In this document: positions 9,541 to 19,017 of the stretch, one piece after another | Layout of the letters: each line of letters opens with the position of its first letter | Numbering within the stretch: position 1 is the stretch's first letter | From: an uncultured Prevotellaceae bacterium | GTDB lineage: Bacteria; Bacteroidota; Bacteroidia; Bacteroidales; Bacteroidaceae | Length of the DNA: 64,000 nt | Reading direction: 5' to 3' | NCBI GenBank assembly: GCA_946402905.1 | Contig: CAMIYC010000012.1 | Location: forward strand, 1 to 64,000 | The notes under the pieces: model-generated | Databases searched by the model: none | What the model was told of the DNA's origin: nothing | Seen by the model: only the letters and a program-made list of their open reading frames with translations | Translations under genes and position numbers: made by a program

Positions 9541-12500
9541 ATGCAGAAAAGATTTTTCTTTCTGATTGCTATGACGTTGATGCTTTCATCAACGATGATA
9601 GCACAAGTTACTACATCAAGCATGAGCGGACTGGTCACCATTGGCGATGCCAACGGTGAGACGGTGATCGGTGCCACGGTGCAGGCCGTGCACGAGCCCT
9701 CAGGCACCCGCTATGCTGCAGTGACCAATGTGGACGGCCGATTCACGATTCAGGGTATGCGTACGGGTGGCCCGTACGCTGTGACCGTGAGCTATATCGG
9801 TTACCAGACGAAAGTGGTCAAGGGCATTCAGCTCCAGCTCGGTGAGACCTACGACCTGAGAGTGTGGCTCTCAGAGGATGCCAACGAATTGGCCGAGGTG
9901 GTCATCAGCGGCCGTGCTTCCAAGTTTGCCGTTGAGAAGACCGGTGCTTCGACCAACATCACCAATGCCCAGATCACCAACCTGCCGACCATCAGCCGCA
10001 GCATCACCGACGTGACCCGTCTGTCTCCCTATGGCGGCAACGGCATGAGTTTTGCAGGTAGCGACGGACGTACCGCCAACTTCACGGTCGACGGTGCCAA
10101 CTTCAACAACAACTTCGGTCTGAGCGACAATCTCCCTGGTGGCGGCAACCCCATCTCGCTTGATGCCATTGAGGAGCTGCAGGTGGTCATCTCGCCCTAC
10201 GACGTGCGCCAGACCAACTTCATCGGTGGTGGTGTCAACGCCATCACCAAGTCGGGTACCAACCGTTTCAAGGGCAGTGCATACGTGTATCACCGCAATG
10301 AGAACATGCGCGGCGACGCCATCGAGCGTGAGCAGATCGCCGGTGCGCGTGCCAAGGACCAGAACACCACCTATGGCTTCACCTTAGGCGGCCCGATCCT
10401 GAAGGACAAGCTCTTCTTCTTCGTCAATGGCGAGATGGTGAAGACCCCGACCGTAGTGAACCGCTGGCGTGCCTCCGCCGACGGTGTGGCCGACGCTGAC
10501 AACTATCTGTCGCGCACCACCATCAGCGACATGGAGCGCGTGTCTAACTTCGTGAGAGACAGATATGGCTACAACACTGGTTCGTATACCAGCTTCCCCG
10601 CCGATGAGAACAACTACAAGCTGCTGGCCCGTCTCGACTGGAACATCAACACGATGCACCACCTGGCCCTGCGCTACAACTACACCAAGAACCGCTACTG
10701 GAGCAACCCCAACGCCTCGTCGATGGACGGCGGCACCCGTTCGGCTTTCGCCCGTATGTCGCAGTACTCCATGTCGTTTGCCAACTCGATGTATGCCATG
10801 GACAACCTGGTGCACTCCTTCTCGCTCGACCTCAACAGCCGTCTGTCGGAGAAGCTCTCCAACCAGTTCCTGGCCACCTACTCTAAACTCGACGACGTGC
10901 GCGACAGCAATTCCAGCATGTTCCCCTTCATCGACATCCTCGACGGCACCGGTACCAACGGCAACTACATGGCCCTGGGCTATGAGCTGTTTACCTGGAA
11001 CAATGCCGTGCACAACACGATATGGAACGTGAAAGACGACCTTACCTATTATGCCGGCAACCACAAGATCACCGGCGGTATCAGCTACGAGCACCAGATG
11101 GCCGACAACCAGTATATGCGTAATGGTACGGGCTACTACCGCTATGAGAGTGTCGACGACTTCATCAACGGCGCCGCACCCTCTGTGGTCTGTCTTACTT
11201 ACGGCTACGACGGCGAGACCAGTCCGGCTGCCCGTGTGCAGTTCAACAAGCTGGGCATCTATGCCCAGGACGACTGGAACGTGACCAAGAACTTCAAGCT
11301 TTCCTACGGCGTTCGCTTTGACGGTCTCTTCTTCGACAATGGCGACCTGATGACCAACAACGCCATCCTGAAGCTCAACTACTATACCAAGAACGGCGGC
11401 GTGCGCCATATCGACACCGGCAAGTGGCCATCCAACAGCCTGACCATCTCGCCGCGTGTAGGTTTCACCTATGATGTCTTCGGCGACAAGAGCCTCAAGA
11501 TACGTGGCGGCTCGGGCCTCTTCTCAGGCCGTCTGCCCCTCGTGTTCTTCACCAACATGCCTACCAACGGCGGTATGGTGCAGTATCAGGCACAGCTCAA
11601 CTCCAAAAACACCGACATGAGCCAGTTTGCCGGAGGCCTTGTCACTGACAGTGAAGGCCGCGCTACCATCGCCGCCCTTCAGGAGAAACTCTTCGGCATG
11701 GGCTATCCCCAGACCGTGACCCCCGATGACGGCACCGTGCCCTCGTCGATCTCGGCTGTCGACCCCGACTTCAAGATGCCTCAGGTGTGGAAGAGCTCCC
11801 TGGCCATCGACTATCAGCTGCCCACCTCGTTCCCCTTCTCCATCACTGTGGAAGGTATCTTCAACAAGACCGTCAACGCTGTGTCTATCTCCGACTGGAG
11901 CATGCTGCCCGCCGAGGGATTCGCCCGCTGGAACGGTGCTGACAACCGTCCGATCTATCCCACCGGCTTCCGTTCCGGCACCAAGGCATTCGTGCTGGAG
12001 AATACCAGCAAGGGTTATGGATGGTCGGCCAACGTGACACTGAGTGCCCAGCCCGCCGAGTGGATCAGCCTGATGGCCGCCTACACTCACACCGTGTCGA
12101 AGGAGATCACCGGTCTGCCAGGTAGTGCCGCCGAGTCGGCCTTCACCTATGTGCCCACCAACGCCGGTCCGAACAACATCAAGCTGCACAACTCGCAGTA
12201 TGTCACTCCCGACCGTATCGTGGCCTCTGCCACCATCCACGACAAGAGCAACAACCACTACAGCTTCATCTATGAGACCTGGCGCGGCGGCTACAACTAC
12301 TCGTACATGCTGGCCAACGACATGAACGGCGACGGCTACAGCTACGACGCCCTGTATATCCCCACCGACCAGGAAGTGGGCACAGGAGCCTTCCGCTTCG
12401 TCTCCGACGACGACAAGGTGCGCTTTATGAACTATGTGCACAACAACGACTACCTGAAGAATCATCAGGGAGAGTATGCCGAGGGCTACAGTGTCTACTC

Positions 12501-12816
12501 CCCCTGGGTGCACCGCATCGACTTCAGCTACAAGCACGACTTCAAACTCGACATCGCCAACACGCTGCATACGCTGCAGTTGAGCCTTGACGTGAAGAAT
12601 GTGCTCAACTTCTTCAACTCCAGCTGGGGCGTGAGCAAATACATGAACCCGACACTCAACGAAGGCCGTATCCTCAAATATGAGAATACCGACGCTGAGG
12701 GTTATCCTGTGTTCTCCACTCCCAGTGCCGTTAAAGGCGACGTGAAGACCTTCGTGCCCAACCATGCTATCGGCCAGTGCTGGTATGCTTCTGTCGGCGT
12801 GAGATATATTTTCTAA
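9541..12816 (+). CDS. Oar-like TonB-dependent outer-membrane receptor
   Basis: A 1091-aa outer-membrane beta-barrel receptor. The order is: signal peptide (about 1-21, ending MIAQ), a carboxypeptidase-regulatory-like beta-sandwich (about 28-115), a plug domain (about 120-250, with the segment ISPYDVRQ), then the barrel to a C-terminal aromatic residue (VGVRYIF). Unlike SusC it has no SusD partner; the next gene is a BACON lipoprotein. Oar-like receptors import substrates or support export and surface display, and the ligand cannot be inferred here. The spacing of 21 nt to the downstream gene implies one operon. Codon use is strongly GC-rich and regular, suggesting a highly expressed resident gene. 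Confidence 0.88.
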   Translation: MQKRFFFLIAMTLMLSSTMIAQVTTSSMSGLVTIGDANGETVIGATVQAVHEPSGTRYAAVTNVDGRFTIQGMRTGGPYAVTVSYIGYQTKVVKGIQLQLGETYDLRVWLSEDANELAEVVISGRASKFAVEKTGASTNITNAQITNLPTISRSITDVTRLSPYGGNGMSFAGSDGRTANFTVDGANFNNNFGLSDNLPGGGNPISLDAIEELQVVISPYDVRQTNFIGGGVNAITKSGTNRFKGSAYVYHRNENMRGDAIEREQIAGARAKDQNTTYGFTLGGPILKDKLFFFVNGEMVKTPTVVNRWRASADGVADADNYLSRTTISDMERVSNFVRDRYGYNTGSYTSFPADENNYKLLARLDWNINTMHHLALRYNYTKNRYWSNPNASSMDGGTRSAFARMSQYSMSFANSMYAMDNLVHSFSLDLNSRLSEKLSNQFLATYSKLDDVRDSNSSMFPFIDILDGTGTNGNYMALGYELFTWNNAVHNTIWNVKDDLTYYAGNHKITGGISYEHQMADNQYMRNGTGYYRYESVDDFINGAAPSVVCLTYGYDGETSPAARVQFNKLGIYAQDDWNVTKNFKLSYGVRFDGLFFDNGDLMTNNAILKLNYYTKNGGVRHIDTGKWPSNSLTISPRVGFTYDVFGDKSLKIRGGSGLFSGRLPLVFFTNMPTNGGMVQYQAQLNSKNTDMSQFAGGLVTDSEGRATIAALQEKLFGMGYPQTVTPDDGTVPSSISAVDPDFKMPQVWKSSLAIDYQLPTSFPFSITVEGIFNKTVNAVSISDWSMLPAEGFARWNGADNRPIYPTGFRSGTKAFVLENTSKGYGWSANVTLSAQPAEWISLMAAYTHTVSKEITGLPGSAAESAFTYVPTNAGPNNIKLHNSQYVTPDRIVASATIHDKSNNHYSFIYETWRGGYNYSYMLANDMNGDGYSYDALYIPTDQEVGTGAFRFVSDDDKVRFMNYVHNNDYLKNHQGEYAEGYSVYSPWVHRIDFSYKHDFKLDIANTLHTLQLSLDVKNVLNFFNSSWGVSKYMNPTLNEGRILKYENTDAEGYPVFSTPSAVKGDVKTFVPNHAIGQCWYASVGVRYIF

Positions 12817-12837
12817 CCCAAAAACAACAACAAATAT

Positions 12838-14565
12838 ATGAAACTCAGATATATTTTAGGCGTAGTCTTGTCTGCCTGCCTCTTTGCGGGATGTTCAGAC
12901 GATGACGAAATGATAGGCGGATTCAAAAGCATCAGCCTCGACCAGACTTATCTCTCCATCCCTGAGAAGGGTGGCGACGCCACGGTCACTATCACTGCGA
13001 AGGACAGCTGGAGCTTTGACAACAATTTCACCACCATCGTCAAAAACAGTGATGGCACACGCGACACCTTACATCATCCACTGCCCACATGGCTTACCGC
13101 CAATGTGGTGAGTGGCGCCGCCGGTGAGACCAAGGTGACCTTCCATGCCGACGCCACCAACGGCGGCCGTGAGGCCAACCTGAGCATCACTGCTGGTGAC
13201 AGGAAGCAGTTTGTCAACGTGCGTCAGGGCTCGATGGAGGCTTCCGACGCCACTTGTGCCGAGGTGATAGCCGGTCCTGACAGCAAGACCTACCGTGTGA
13301 CGGGTACCGTCACCGCTATTGCCAACACCACTTATGGCAACTGGTATCTGCAGGATGCTACAGGCGAGGTGTATATTTATGGTACGCTCGACAAGAACGG
13401 TGCCGCCAAGAACTTCCTCAGCCTCGGCATCGAGGTGGGCGACGTCGTGACCGTGGAAGGTCCGAAGACCACCTACAACGGTACGGTAGAGCTGGTGGAC
13501 GTGACCGTGATCAAGATTGTGAAGTCGCTCATCAAGGTGGTCTCCGCCGAAGAGACCCTGCCCACTGCCGGTGGCAACTTCGAGGTGAAGGTAGCCTACA
13601 AAGGCAATGGCGCTTACCTCACCATCCCCGACGAGGCCAAAGACTGGATACAGTACAAGGATACCAAGTTCATTGCCGGCGAGGCTACCATGACTGAGAG
13701 CAATCCCGCCGACACCGCCGTGTTCCAGTTGTCTGTCGCTCCCAACACGGGCGACACCCGTAAGGCCGCGCTCGAGCTGAAGTCGTATGACGGAAAGAAG
13801 AATTCCTCTGTCACCTATACTGTCACCCAGGAAGGCATCGCCAATCCCCCGTCAGGTAGCGGCACTAAAGCCGATCCTTACAACGTGGCCGGTATCCTGG
13901 CTTATACCAAGAGCCTGGGAGCTGATGTCACCTCAGAGAATGACATCTATGTGAAGGGTAAGATTTCGAGCATCAAATATACCTATAGTGCACAGTATGG
14001 AACAGCCACCTACAACATCTCTGACGACGGTCAGGAAGACAACGTGTTTGTGGTCTACAGCAGCTACTTCTTCAACAATGAGCCATGGCAGGACGGCCAG
14101 ACCCAGATCAGCGTCGGCGACGACGTGGTGGTTTGCGGCAAGGTGATCTACTATGGCGGCAACACCCCCGAGTTTGCCAGCAAGAAGAGTTGGCTTGTCT
14201 CTCTCAACGGCAAGACCTCTGAGGGTGGCGAGTCGAAGGTGGGTGCCGACGGCTCTACGATTGTCACAGTGGCTGAGTTTAACGCCGCTCCTGAGAGCAG
14301 CGACGTGTGGTATCAGCTCACAGGCACTGTGAAGAACTTGAAGGACAACGACCAGTATGGCAACTTCGACCTGGTAGACTCCACCGGCTCAGTCTATGTG
14401 TATGGTGTGCTCTCGACCAAGGGCGGTGCCAAGAAAGAGTTCCAGACCCTCGCCGCCGAGAAGGGCATCAAGGAGGGCAGCACGCTGACCATCGTGGGCA
14501 CCCGTGGCTCCTACAATGGCAAGATAGAGGTGATGAACGCCTACTTCATCAGCGTGAGCAACTGA
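12838..14565 (+). CDS. Multidomain BACON/OB-fold surface lipoprotein
   Basis: A 575-aa lipoprotein (signal peptide with lipobox FAGC, Cys19, followed by SDDDE, an acidic stretch like known surface-export signals). It has alternating modules: a BACON-like Ig domain (about 30-135), an OB-fold-like domain (about 140-225, with NWYLQDATGEVYIYG), a second BACON-like domain (about 228-335), a DUF6359/OB-like domain (about 345-455) and a final OB-fold-like domain (about 470-575, with GNFDLVDSTGSVYVYG, a near repeat of the first). No catalytic motif is visible, so binding or scaffolding on the cell surface is likely. It is co-transcribed with the TonB receptor and followed by a strong terminator, so the two probably work as a pair. 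Confidence 0.8.
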   Translation: MKLRYILGVVLSACLFAGCSDDDEMIGGFKSISLDQTYLSIPEKGGDATVTITAKDSWSFDNNFTTIVKNSDGTRDTLHHPLPTWLTANVVSGAAGETKVTFHADATNGGREANLSITAGDRKQFVNVRQGSMEASDATCAEVIAGPDSKTYRVTGTVTAIANTTYGNWYLQDATGEVYIYGTLDKNGAAKNFLSLGIEVGDVVTVEGPKTTYNGTVELVDVTVIKIVKSLIKVVSAEETLPTAGGNFEVKVAYKGNGAYLTIPDEAKDWIQYKDTKFIAGEATMTESNPADTAVFQLSVAPNTGDTRKAALELKSYDGKKNSSVTYTVTQEGIANPPSGSGTKADPYNVAGILAYTKSLGADVTSENDIYVKGKISSIKYTYSAQYGTATYNISDDGQEDNVFVVYSSYFFNNEPWQDGQTQISVGDDVVVCGKVIYYGGNTPEFASKKSWLVSLNGKTSEGGESKVGADGSTIVTVAEFNAAPESSDVWYQLTGTVKNLKDNDQYGNFDLVDSTGSVYVYGVLSTKGGAKKEFQTLAAEKGIKEGSTLTIVGTRGSYNGKIEVMNAYFISVSN

Positions 14566-14587
14566 TATCATTCAGATTATATATAGC

Positions 14588-14613
14588 AAGGGCCGGCCGG
14601 AAAGCCGGCCCTT
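14588..14613 (+). terminator. Terminator of the TonB receptor/BACON operon
   Basis: A perfect 10-bp GC-rich stem AAGGGCCGGC/GCCGGCCCTT with a six-base loop, followed by GTTGTTG. It is 22 bp past the stop codon and may work in both directions. Confidence 0.8.
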
Positions 14614-14632
14614 GTTGTTGGAAGGCAGGGGG

Positions 14633-14713
14633 CTCCGAGGGCTCTGAAAACTCCGAGGACTCTGAGTACTCTGAGTACTCCGAGGGCTCTGAAAACTCCG
14701 AGGGTTCTGAAAA
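14633..14713. repeat. 9-bp tandem array, nine units
   Basis: Nine consecutive 9-bp units of the form CTCYGARNN (CTCCGAGGG, CTCTGAAAA, CTCTGAGTA and variants; the last starts TTC). The array ends 13 bp before the -33 box of the next gene. Because 9 is a multiple of 3, the frame stays open through it and would read as Ser-Glu-X repeats, but the real gene starts later at 14781. Confidence 0.9.
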
Positions 14714-14726
14714 GGTTTCTTATTCT

Positions 14727-14757
14727 TTTGTCAGTTCAAAAAAAATCTTTATTTTTG
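14727..14757 (+). promoter_or_regulatory. Promoter of the TlpA-like lipoprotein gene
   Basis: TTTG (14727-14730) and TATTTTTG (14750-14757) are 19 nt apart, an excellent Bacteroidetes match. The start codon is 24 nt further on. This argues that the upstream in-frame reading through the 9-bp array is not translated as part of the gene. Confidence 0.75.
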
Positions 14758-14780
14758 CAGTCAAATATTACTATCTGAAG

Positions 14781-15953
14781 ATGAATAAATTTCAATCACG
14801 ACTCATGACCCTTGCGGCTGTGGTGGCCGTTGTGTGTCTGGCTTCTTGCACCCAAAAGAAATTTACAGTGACGGGCTCCATCTCCGAAGCCAAGGACTCG
14901 GTGCTCTATTTTGAGAATATGGCCCTCGACGGTCCGCAGAAAGTAGACTCCGTCGTGCTTGACGCCGACGGTGCCTTCACGTTCACGGGCGAAGCTCCTG
15001 CCGATGCTCCAGAGTTCTACCGTCTGCGTATTGCCCAGCAGATTGTGAGCCTCTCTGTCGACTCGACAGAGACCGTGACGGTGCGTGCGTCCTATCCCAC
15101 GATGGCTGCCCAGTATGAGGTTGAAGGCAGCGAAAACTGCAGCAAAATCAAAGAACTGAGCTCGATGCAGATGAACCTCCAGGCACAGGCCCAGAACATA
15201 CTCCGCTCTCCCGACCTGAGCGCCAAGGGCGTGGAAGACAGCATCATGCGCGTGGTGGCCCATTACAAGCAATATGTGATGAATAATTACATCTACAAGG
15301 AGCCGATGAAGGCATACGCCTATTTCGCGCTCTTCCAGGGCATCGTGGTGGGCAACGGCTATATGATGATCTTCAATCCAAGACGTGACATGGACGATGT
15401 GAAGCCCTATTCGGCTGTCGCTACCAGTTGGGATGTGTTGTATCCTCACTCGCTGCGCGGCGAGAACCTGCACAATATCGCCATCGAGGCCATGCGCACG
15501 AAGAAAATCATTGACGCCGAGAACTCCGGACTCACCATCGATGCCGACAAGGTGAGCGAGGCCAATCTGATAGACATCGTGCTCCCTGACAACAAGGGTG
15601 TGACACGCCGTCTCACCGATCTGCAGGGCAAGGTGGTGTTGCTCGACTTCCATGTCTTCGCCGCAGAGGGCAGCACGGCCAGGATCCTGGCGCTGCGCGA
15701 ATTGTATAACAAATACCACGACCGTGGTCTGGAAATCTTCCAGGTGTCGCTCGACGAGGATGAACACTTCTGGAAGACACAGACTGCAGCCCTGCCCTGG
15801 ATCTCGGTCAGAGAGACGGGCAGTAGCTCGTCGCCCTATCTCTATCAGGTGCAAGGCCTGCCTGTAGACTATATCATCAACCGTGACAATCAGGTGGTGC
15901 TCGGTCCGCAGCAAATCAAGGACCTTGAATCTGATCTGGCGAAGTATTTGTAG
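14781..15953 (+). CDS. DUF4369/TlpA-like lipoprotein lacking the redox CxxC
   Basis: A 390-aa lipoprotein (lipobox LASC, Cys23). An N-terminal DUF4369-like beta domain (about 27-115, FTVTGSI...) leads through a helical linker to a C-terminal thioredoxin-fold domain (about 260-390). In the usual family the segment after VVLLDF reads like WASWCGPC; here it is DFHVFAAEGSTARIL (289-303) with no cysteine at all, although the later cis-proline region GLPVDYIINRDNQVV (359-373) is kept. It therefore cannot act as a disulfide reductase in the standard way. It may be a binding or structural protein, or an assembly partner. It has its own promoter at 14727-14757. Confidence 0.82.
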   Translation: MNKFQSRLMTLAAVVAVVCLASCTQKKFTVTGSISEAKDSVLYFENMALDGPQKVDSVVLDADGAFTFTGEAPADAPEFYRLRIAQQIVSLSVDSTETVTVRASYPTMAAQYEVEGSENCSKIKELSSMQMNLQAQAQNILRSPDLSAKGVEDSIMRVVAHYKQYVMNNYIYKEPMKAYAYFALFQGIVVGNGYMMIFNPRRDMDDVKPYSAVATSWDVLYPHSLRGENLHNIAIEAMRTKKIIDAENSGLTIDADKVSEANLIDIVLPDNKGVTRRLTDLQGKVVLLDFHVFAAEGSTARILALRELYNKYHDRGLEIFQVSLDEDEHFWKTQTAALPWISVRETGSSSSPYLYQVQGLPVDYIINRDNQVVLGPQQIKDLESDLAKYL

Positions 15954-15957
15954 GAGG

Positions 15958-16050
15958 CTCTGAGAACTCTGAAAACTCTGAGAACTCCGAAAACTCTGAG
16001 AACTCTGAGTACTCTGAAAAACTCTGAAAAACTCTGAGAGCTCTGAAAAA
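15958..16050. repeat. Second 9-bp tandem array
   Basis: About ten units of the same CTCYGARNN family as at 14633-14713, here mostly CTCTGAGAA and CTCTGAAAA; two units carry one extra A, and the array ends GAAAAAG. It begins right after the stop codon at 15953 and ends 5 bp before the ATG at 16056, so it fills the intergenic space and supplies the purine-rich ribosome-binding region of the next gene. Confidence 0.88.
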
Positions 16051-16055
16051 GCTGA

Positions 16056-16553
16056 ATGCCGATGATACGCTACTTGATGACAGCCGCCGTGATGATGCTG
16101 GCCACGGCCACCGAGGCCCAGCATTTCAGTGTCGAGACACAGCATGACTCGCTCTCATATCTTGTGCTCCGCACAGAGGCCGGCACCGACCGGTGGCGAC
16201 TCACTTTTCCGGTCTACCGGTTTTGTGAGGGTGATGTCGACGGTGACGGCGTGGCCGATGCCATGGTGGGTGTGGTGAAGAGCACCCGCTTTGACCCCGT
16301 GGTGGCCCGCAGGATATTCTTGTTTAAGAACTATCAGGGCTGTGTGCGCCCCTTGTGGATGGGGTCGCGCTTCGGCGGCATACTGGAAGATTTCAGGTAT
16401 GCCGACGGTCATCTGATCACCCTTCAGTCTACTTCTGACGGCCGTTATGCCGTGGTGAGGCACCGCTGGCGCAAGTTTGGCCTTGGGGTAGACAGCCTTC
16501 TCATCACTAATGTGGATAAGCAAGCCGCTCTGGCTGTATTTGAACACCCATAA
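16056..16553 (+). CDS. Small secreted protein of unknown function
   Basis: A 165-aa protein with a signal peptide (about 1-21, ending TEAQ). I do not recognise a named family. The segment GDVDGDGVADAMVGV (about 58-72) looks like an FG-GAP or calcium-binding Asp-rich turn, with a short beta-rich remainder. An alternative ATG at 16062 would shorten it by two residues. It sits between the 9-bp array and the YARHG-DUF3160 gene with only 12 nt to the latter, so the two are probably co-expressed and both are exported. Confidence 0.65.
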   Translation: MPMIRYLMTAAVMMLATATEAQHFSVETQHDSLSYLVLRTEAGTDRWRLTFPVYRFCEGDVDGDGVADAMVGVVKSTRFDPVVARRIFLFKNYQGCVRPLWMGSRFGGILEDFRYADGHLITLQSTSDGRYAVVRHRWRKFGLGVDSLLITNVDKQAALAVFEHP

Positions 16554-16565
16554 AAAGAGAATCTT

Positions 16566-18950
16566 ATGAAAAAAGTCGTGTTATCATTGTTGGTCATGAT
16601 GGCGACGTGTGCTGTCATGGCGCAGGATGCCCGTAAACCCATGATACTGCCAGGCAATGGGCATATCAATGTGGAGAACCTGAAGAAGAAGATCGACCTC
16701 AAGATGGACATCTCCAAACTGTCGCTGAGTGAGTTGAGAGTGCTGCGCAACGCCTTCGCTGCCCGGCAGGGCTATCTCTTCAGCAGCAGTGACCTGCGAA
16801 GTGTCTTCAACTCCACTACCTGGTATGAGGACCTCTGCTGGCAACGCGTAGACGAGGACAAGAAGATGCCCCCCATCAAATATTCAGCTGCTGAGACCGC
16901 GTTTATCAACAAGATCAAGGCCCGTGAGGAGGAACTCAAGAAGGGCAATATGCAATCGCCTGACGGCGTGGTCAATGTGTCCAACCTGGTCAATCCCTAT
17001 CAGCTGGAATCCTTCCCCGGCGCGCTCCGCACGGCCCTGGAGCGTCAGGGTTTCTGCATCGTAGAGAACGACGACGAACAGATATTCCAGGTTTATGAGC
17101 GCAACGACTATACGATGTTTCCCAATTTCGTGACCACCGACCTCTACCTGCAACTGTTCCATCTTTATTTCGACACCATGATGCGTAAGGTGGAAGAGGG
17201 CAAGCTGAGTGTGGCGATGACGGATTTCTGCAAGTCGATGTACGACCGGATGGTGGTCAGGGCATCGGCTGCCAAGGGAAATGCAGCCGTGAAAGACGCC
17301 GCTGAGTGGAACCAGGCCTACTACTCTGTGGCCTATGCGCTGATCACCGGTGGCAAGTTGCTCCCTGTGCCCGCCAGCTATGCCGGTATGGCCCAGGAGG
17401 AGTTGCAGAAGTGCAAGGACGCAGAGAATGCCTACTCAGAGTTTCTGGGATACCGCGATGTACAGTTTGCCTATGCCTTGTTCCGTCCGCGTGGCCATTA
17501 CACCCGCAGTGAGCAGAGCAGCCGCTATTTCAGGGCTATGATGTGGCTGCAGACCGTGCCCTTCGGCACCGACAATGGCGACCAGCTGTGCCGTGCCGCC
17601 CTTCAGGCAGAGACGATAGGCAGCGAACTGAGCCTGAAGAAGACCTACGACAGCGTGGCCGACCCCATCACCTTCCTGATGGGCAGTCCCGACAACATCA
17701 CTATCCTGCAAGTGAAGGACGTGATGGATGAATTGAAAACAGATGTCGAGCAACTGGCCAAGAACAGCAAGGTGCTGGAACAATTTGGGAAGAGGATCGA
17801 CGAGGTGGCTGAGCAACAGACCCGCATCCGTCCGAAGTTTGATGCGACCTCGCGCAATAAGATCAACCTGATGCCCCAGCGCTATCAGCCCGATGGCTTG
17901 GTGCTGCAGGAGATGACCGACGCCGACAACGACCCCACGATGCGTGACGTGCCGATGGGGCTGGATGTGATGGCTGCCATGGGATGTGGAGCCGCAGAGC
18001 GTATCCTGCTCAACGAACTGAAGCAGGACAAGCAGTGGCCAGGATTTGTGCCGGCGCTCTCGAAGATGAAGAAGGAGATGTCGCAGACCGACTGGAACGC
18101 CAGTGTGACCAATAAATGGCTGCAGTCGCTTCATGCACTCAATACGTTCAATGACAGCAGGGTGCCCTATTTCATGAAGACCAGCCAGTGGGACAAGAAA
18201 AACCTGAACGCCACCCTTGCCTCATGGGCGGAGCTGAAGCACGACGCCATCCTCTATGCCAAGCAGCCGATGATGGCCGAATGCGGCGACGGCAGTCTGC
18301 CGGCCCCTGTGGTCAAAGGCTATGTCGAGCCCAATGTGGCCTTCTGGGAGAAGGCGATAGAGCTGCTTGACGCCACCCTCTCGACGCTGAGCCGCTTTCA
18401 TCTGACGACTGACGAGATCACCGATCAGAATGCCGCTTTGCGTGATGAGGCCGAGTTCCTGCTTGGTCTCAGCCGTAAGGAGCTGTCGGGTGCAAAGATT
18501 ACGGATGAAGAGTACAACCGCCTCAGATATATCGGTGCCACGTATGAGAATCTCTCCCTTGATTTGATCAAAGAGCCCGACCAGACGCTGATGGGCTGGA
18601 GTGACGTGCAAGGCACCGACAAGCATATCGCCGTAGTGGCCGATGTGCTTACGTCGAATGGGGTCAACAACCCTGAGCCTTCGGTGCTCTACGAGGCTGT
18701 AGGCCCTGTGAACCAGATCTACGTGGTGGTGGAAGTAGACGGCCTGCTCTATCTGATGCGCGGCGGCGTGTTCTCCTACCGTGAGTTCAAGCTCGACGTC
18801 AACGCCCCCCGTATGAATGACGAGGAGTGGCAGGAGACACTGAAGACAGCCCCGGATACGGGCAAACCGTCGTGGATGAAAGAAATCATCTTGCCACAGG
18901 ATCAGAAGCCCAAAGACAACGAGCTTATCTTCTTCAGCTCTGGTTGCTGA
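16566..18950 (+). CDS. YARHG-DUF3160 secreted protein
   Basis: A 794-aa exported protein (signal peptide about 1-19, ending VMAQ). An N-terminal YARHG domain (about 45-90) shows the family pattern LRNAFAARQGYLFSS followed by an aromatic WYED. The rest is a large alpha-helical DUF3160 region (about 150-780) with the conserved-looking PNFVTTDLYLQLFHLYFD near its start. There is no enzyme motif that I can identify. DUF3160 proteins are of unknown function and are typically periplasmic or surface proteins in anaerobes. It probably forms a unit with the small secreted protein just upstream. Confidence 0.8.
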   Translation: MKKVVLSLLVMMATCAVMAQDARKPMILPGNGHINVENLKKKIDLKMDISKLSLSELRVLRNAFAARQGYLFSSSDLRSVFNSTTWYEDLCWQRVDEDKKMPPIKYSAAETAFINKIKAREEELKKGNMQSPDGVVNVSNLVNPYQLESFPGALRTALERQGFCIVENDDEQIFQVYERNDYTMFPNFVTTDLYLQLFHLYFDTMMRKVEEGKLSVAMTDFCKSMYDRMVVRASAAKGNAAVKDAAEWNQAYYSVAYALITGGKLLPVPASYAGMAQEELQKCKDAENAYSEFLGYRDVQFAYALFRPRGHYTRSEQSSRYFRAMMWLQTVPFGTDNGDQLCRAALQAETIGSELSLKKTYDSVADPITFLMGSPDNITILQVKDVMDELKTDVEQLAKNSKVLEQFGKRIDEVAEQQTRIRPKFDATSRNKINLMPQRYQPDGLVLQEMTDADNDPTMRDVPMGLDVMAAMGCGAAERILLNELKQDKQWPGFVPALSKMKKEMSQTDWNASVTNKWLQSLHALNTFNDSRVPYFMKTSQWDKKNLNATLASWAELKHDAILYAKQPMMAECGDGSLPAPVVKGYVEPNVAFWEKAIELLDATLSTLSRFHLTTDEITDQNAALRDEAEFLLGLSRKELSGAKITDEEYNRLRYIGATYENLSLDLIKEPDQTLMGWSDVQGTDKHIAVVADVLTSNGVNNPEPSVLYEAVGPVNQIYVVVEVDGLLYLMRGGVFSYREFKLDVNAPRMNDEEWQETLKTAPDTGKPSWMKEIILPQDQKPKDNELIFFSSGC

Positions 18951-18965
18951 CAAGAGTAGCTTCCC

Positions 18966-19016
18966 TTCCCCTCACCGGGATGCAGATCATCCCGCATGCC
19001 CGGAAGGATAGGGGAG
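18966..19016. terminator. Possible bidirectional terminator between convergent genes
   Basis: Between the convergent stops, an imperfect hairpin can form from TTCCCCT and AGGGGAGG as the outer arms and CCGGGATGC and GCATGCCCGG as the inner arms. There is no long T-run, so it may terminate only weakly. Confidence 0.4.
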
Positions 19017-19017
19017 G

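Noticed and set aside
11524..12765. 413-codon minus-strand frame inside the TonB receptor
   Set aside because: It is an antisense shadow rich in Val, Gly and His, as expected from the complement of this codon use.
9541..14565. SusC/SusD pair
   Set aside because: The second gene has BACON and OB-like modules, not the helical SusD fold, and the receptor is Oar-like.
14307..14780. Longer start for the TlpA-like gene through the 9-bp array
   Set aside because: The frame is open only because the repeat length is a multiple of three. A consensus promoter lies between array and 14781, and a lipoprotein signal begins at 14781.
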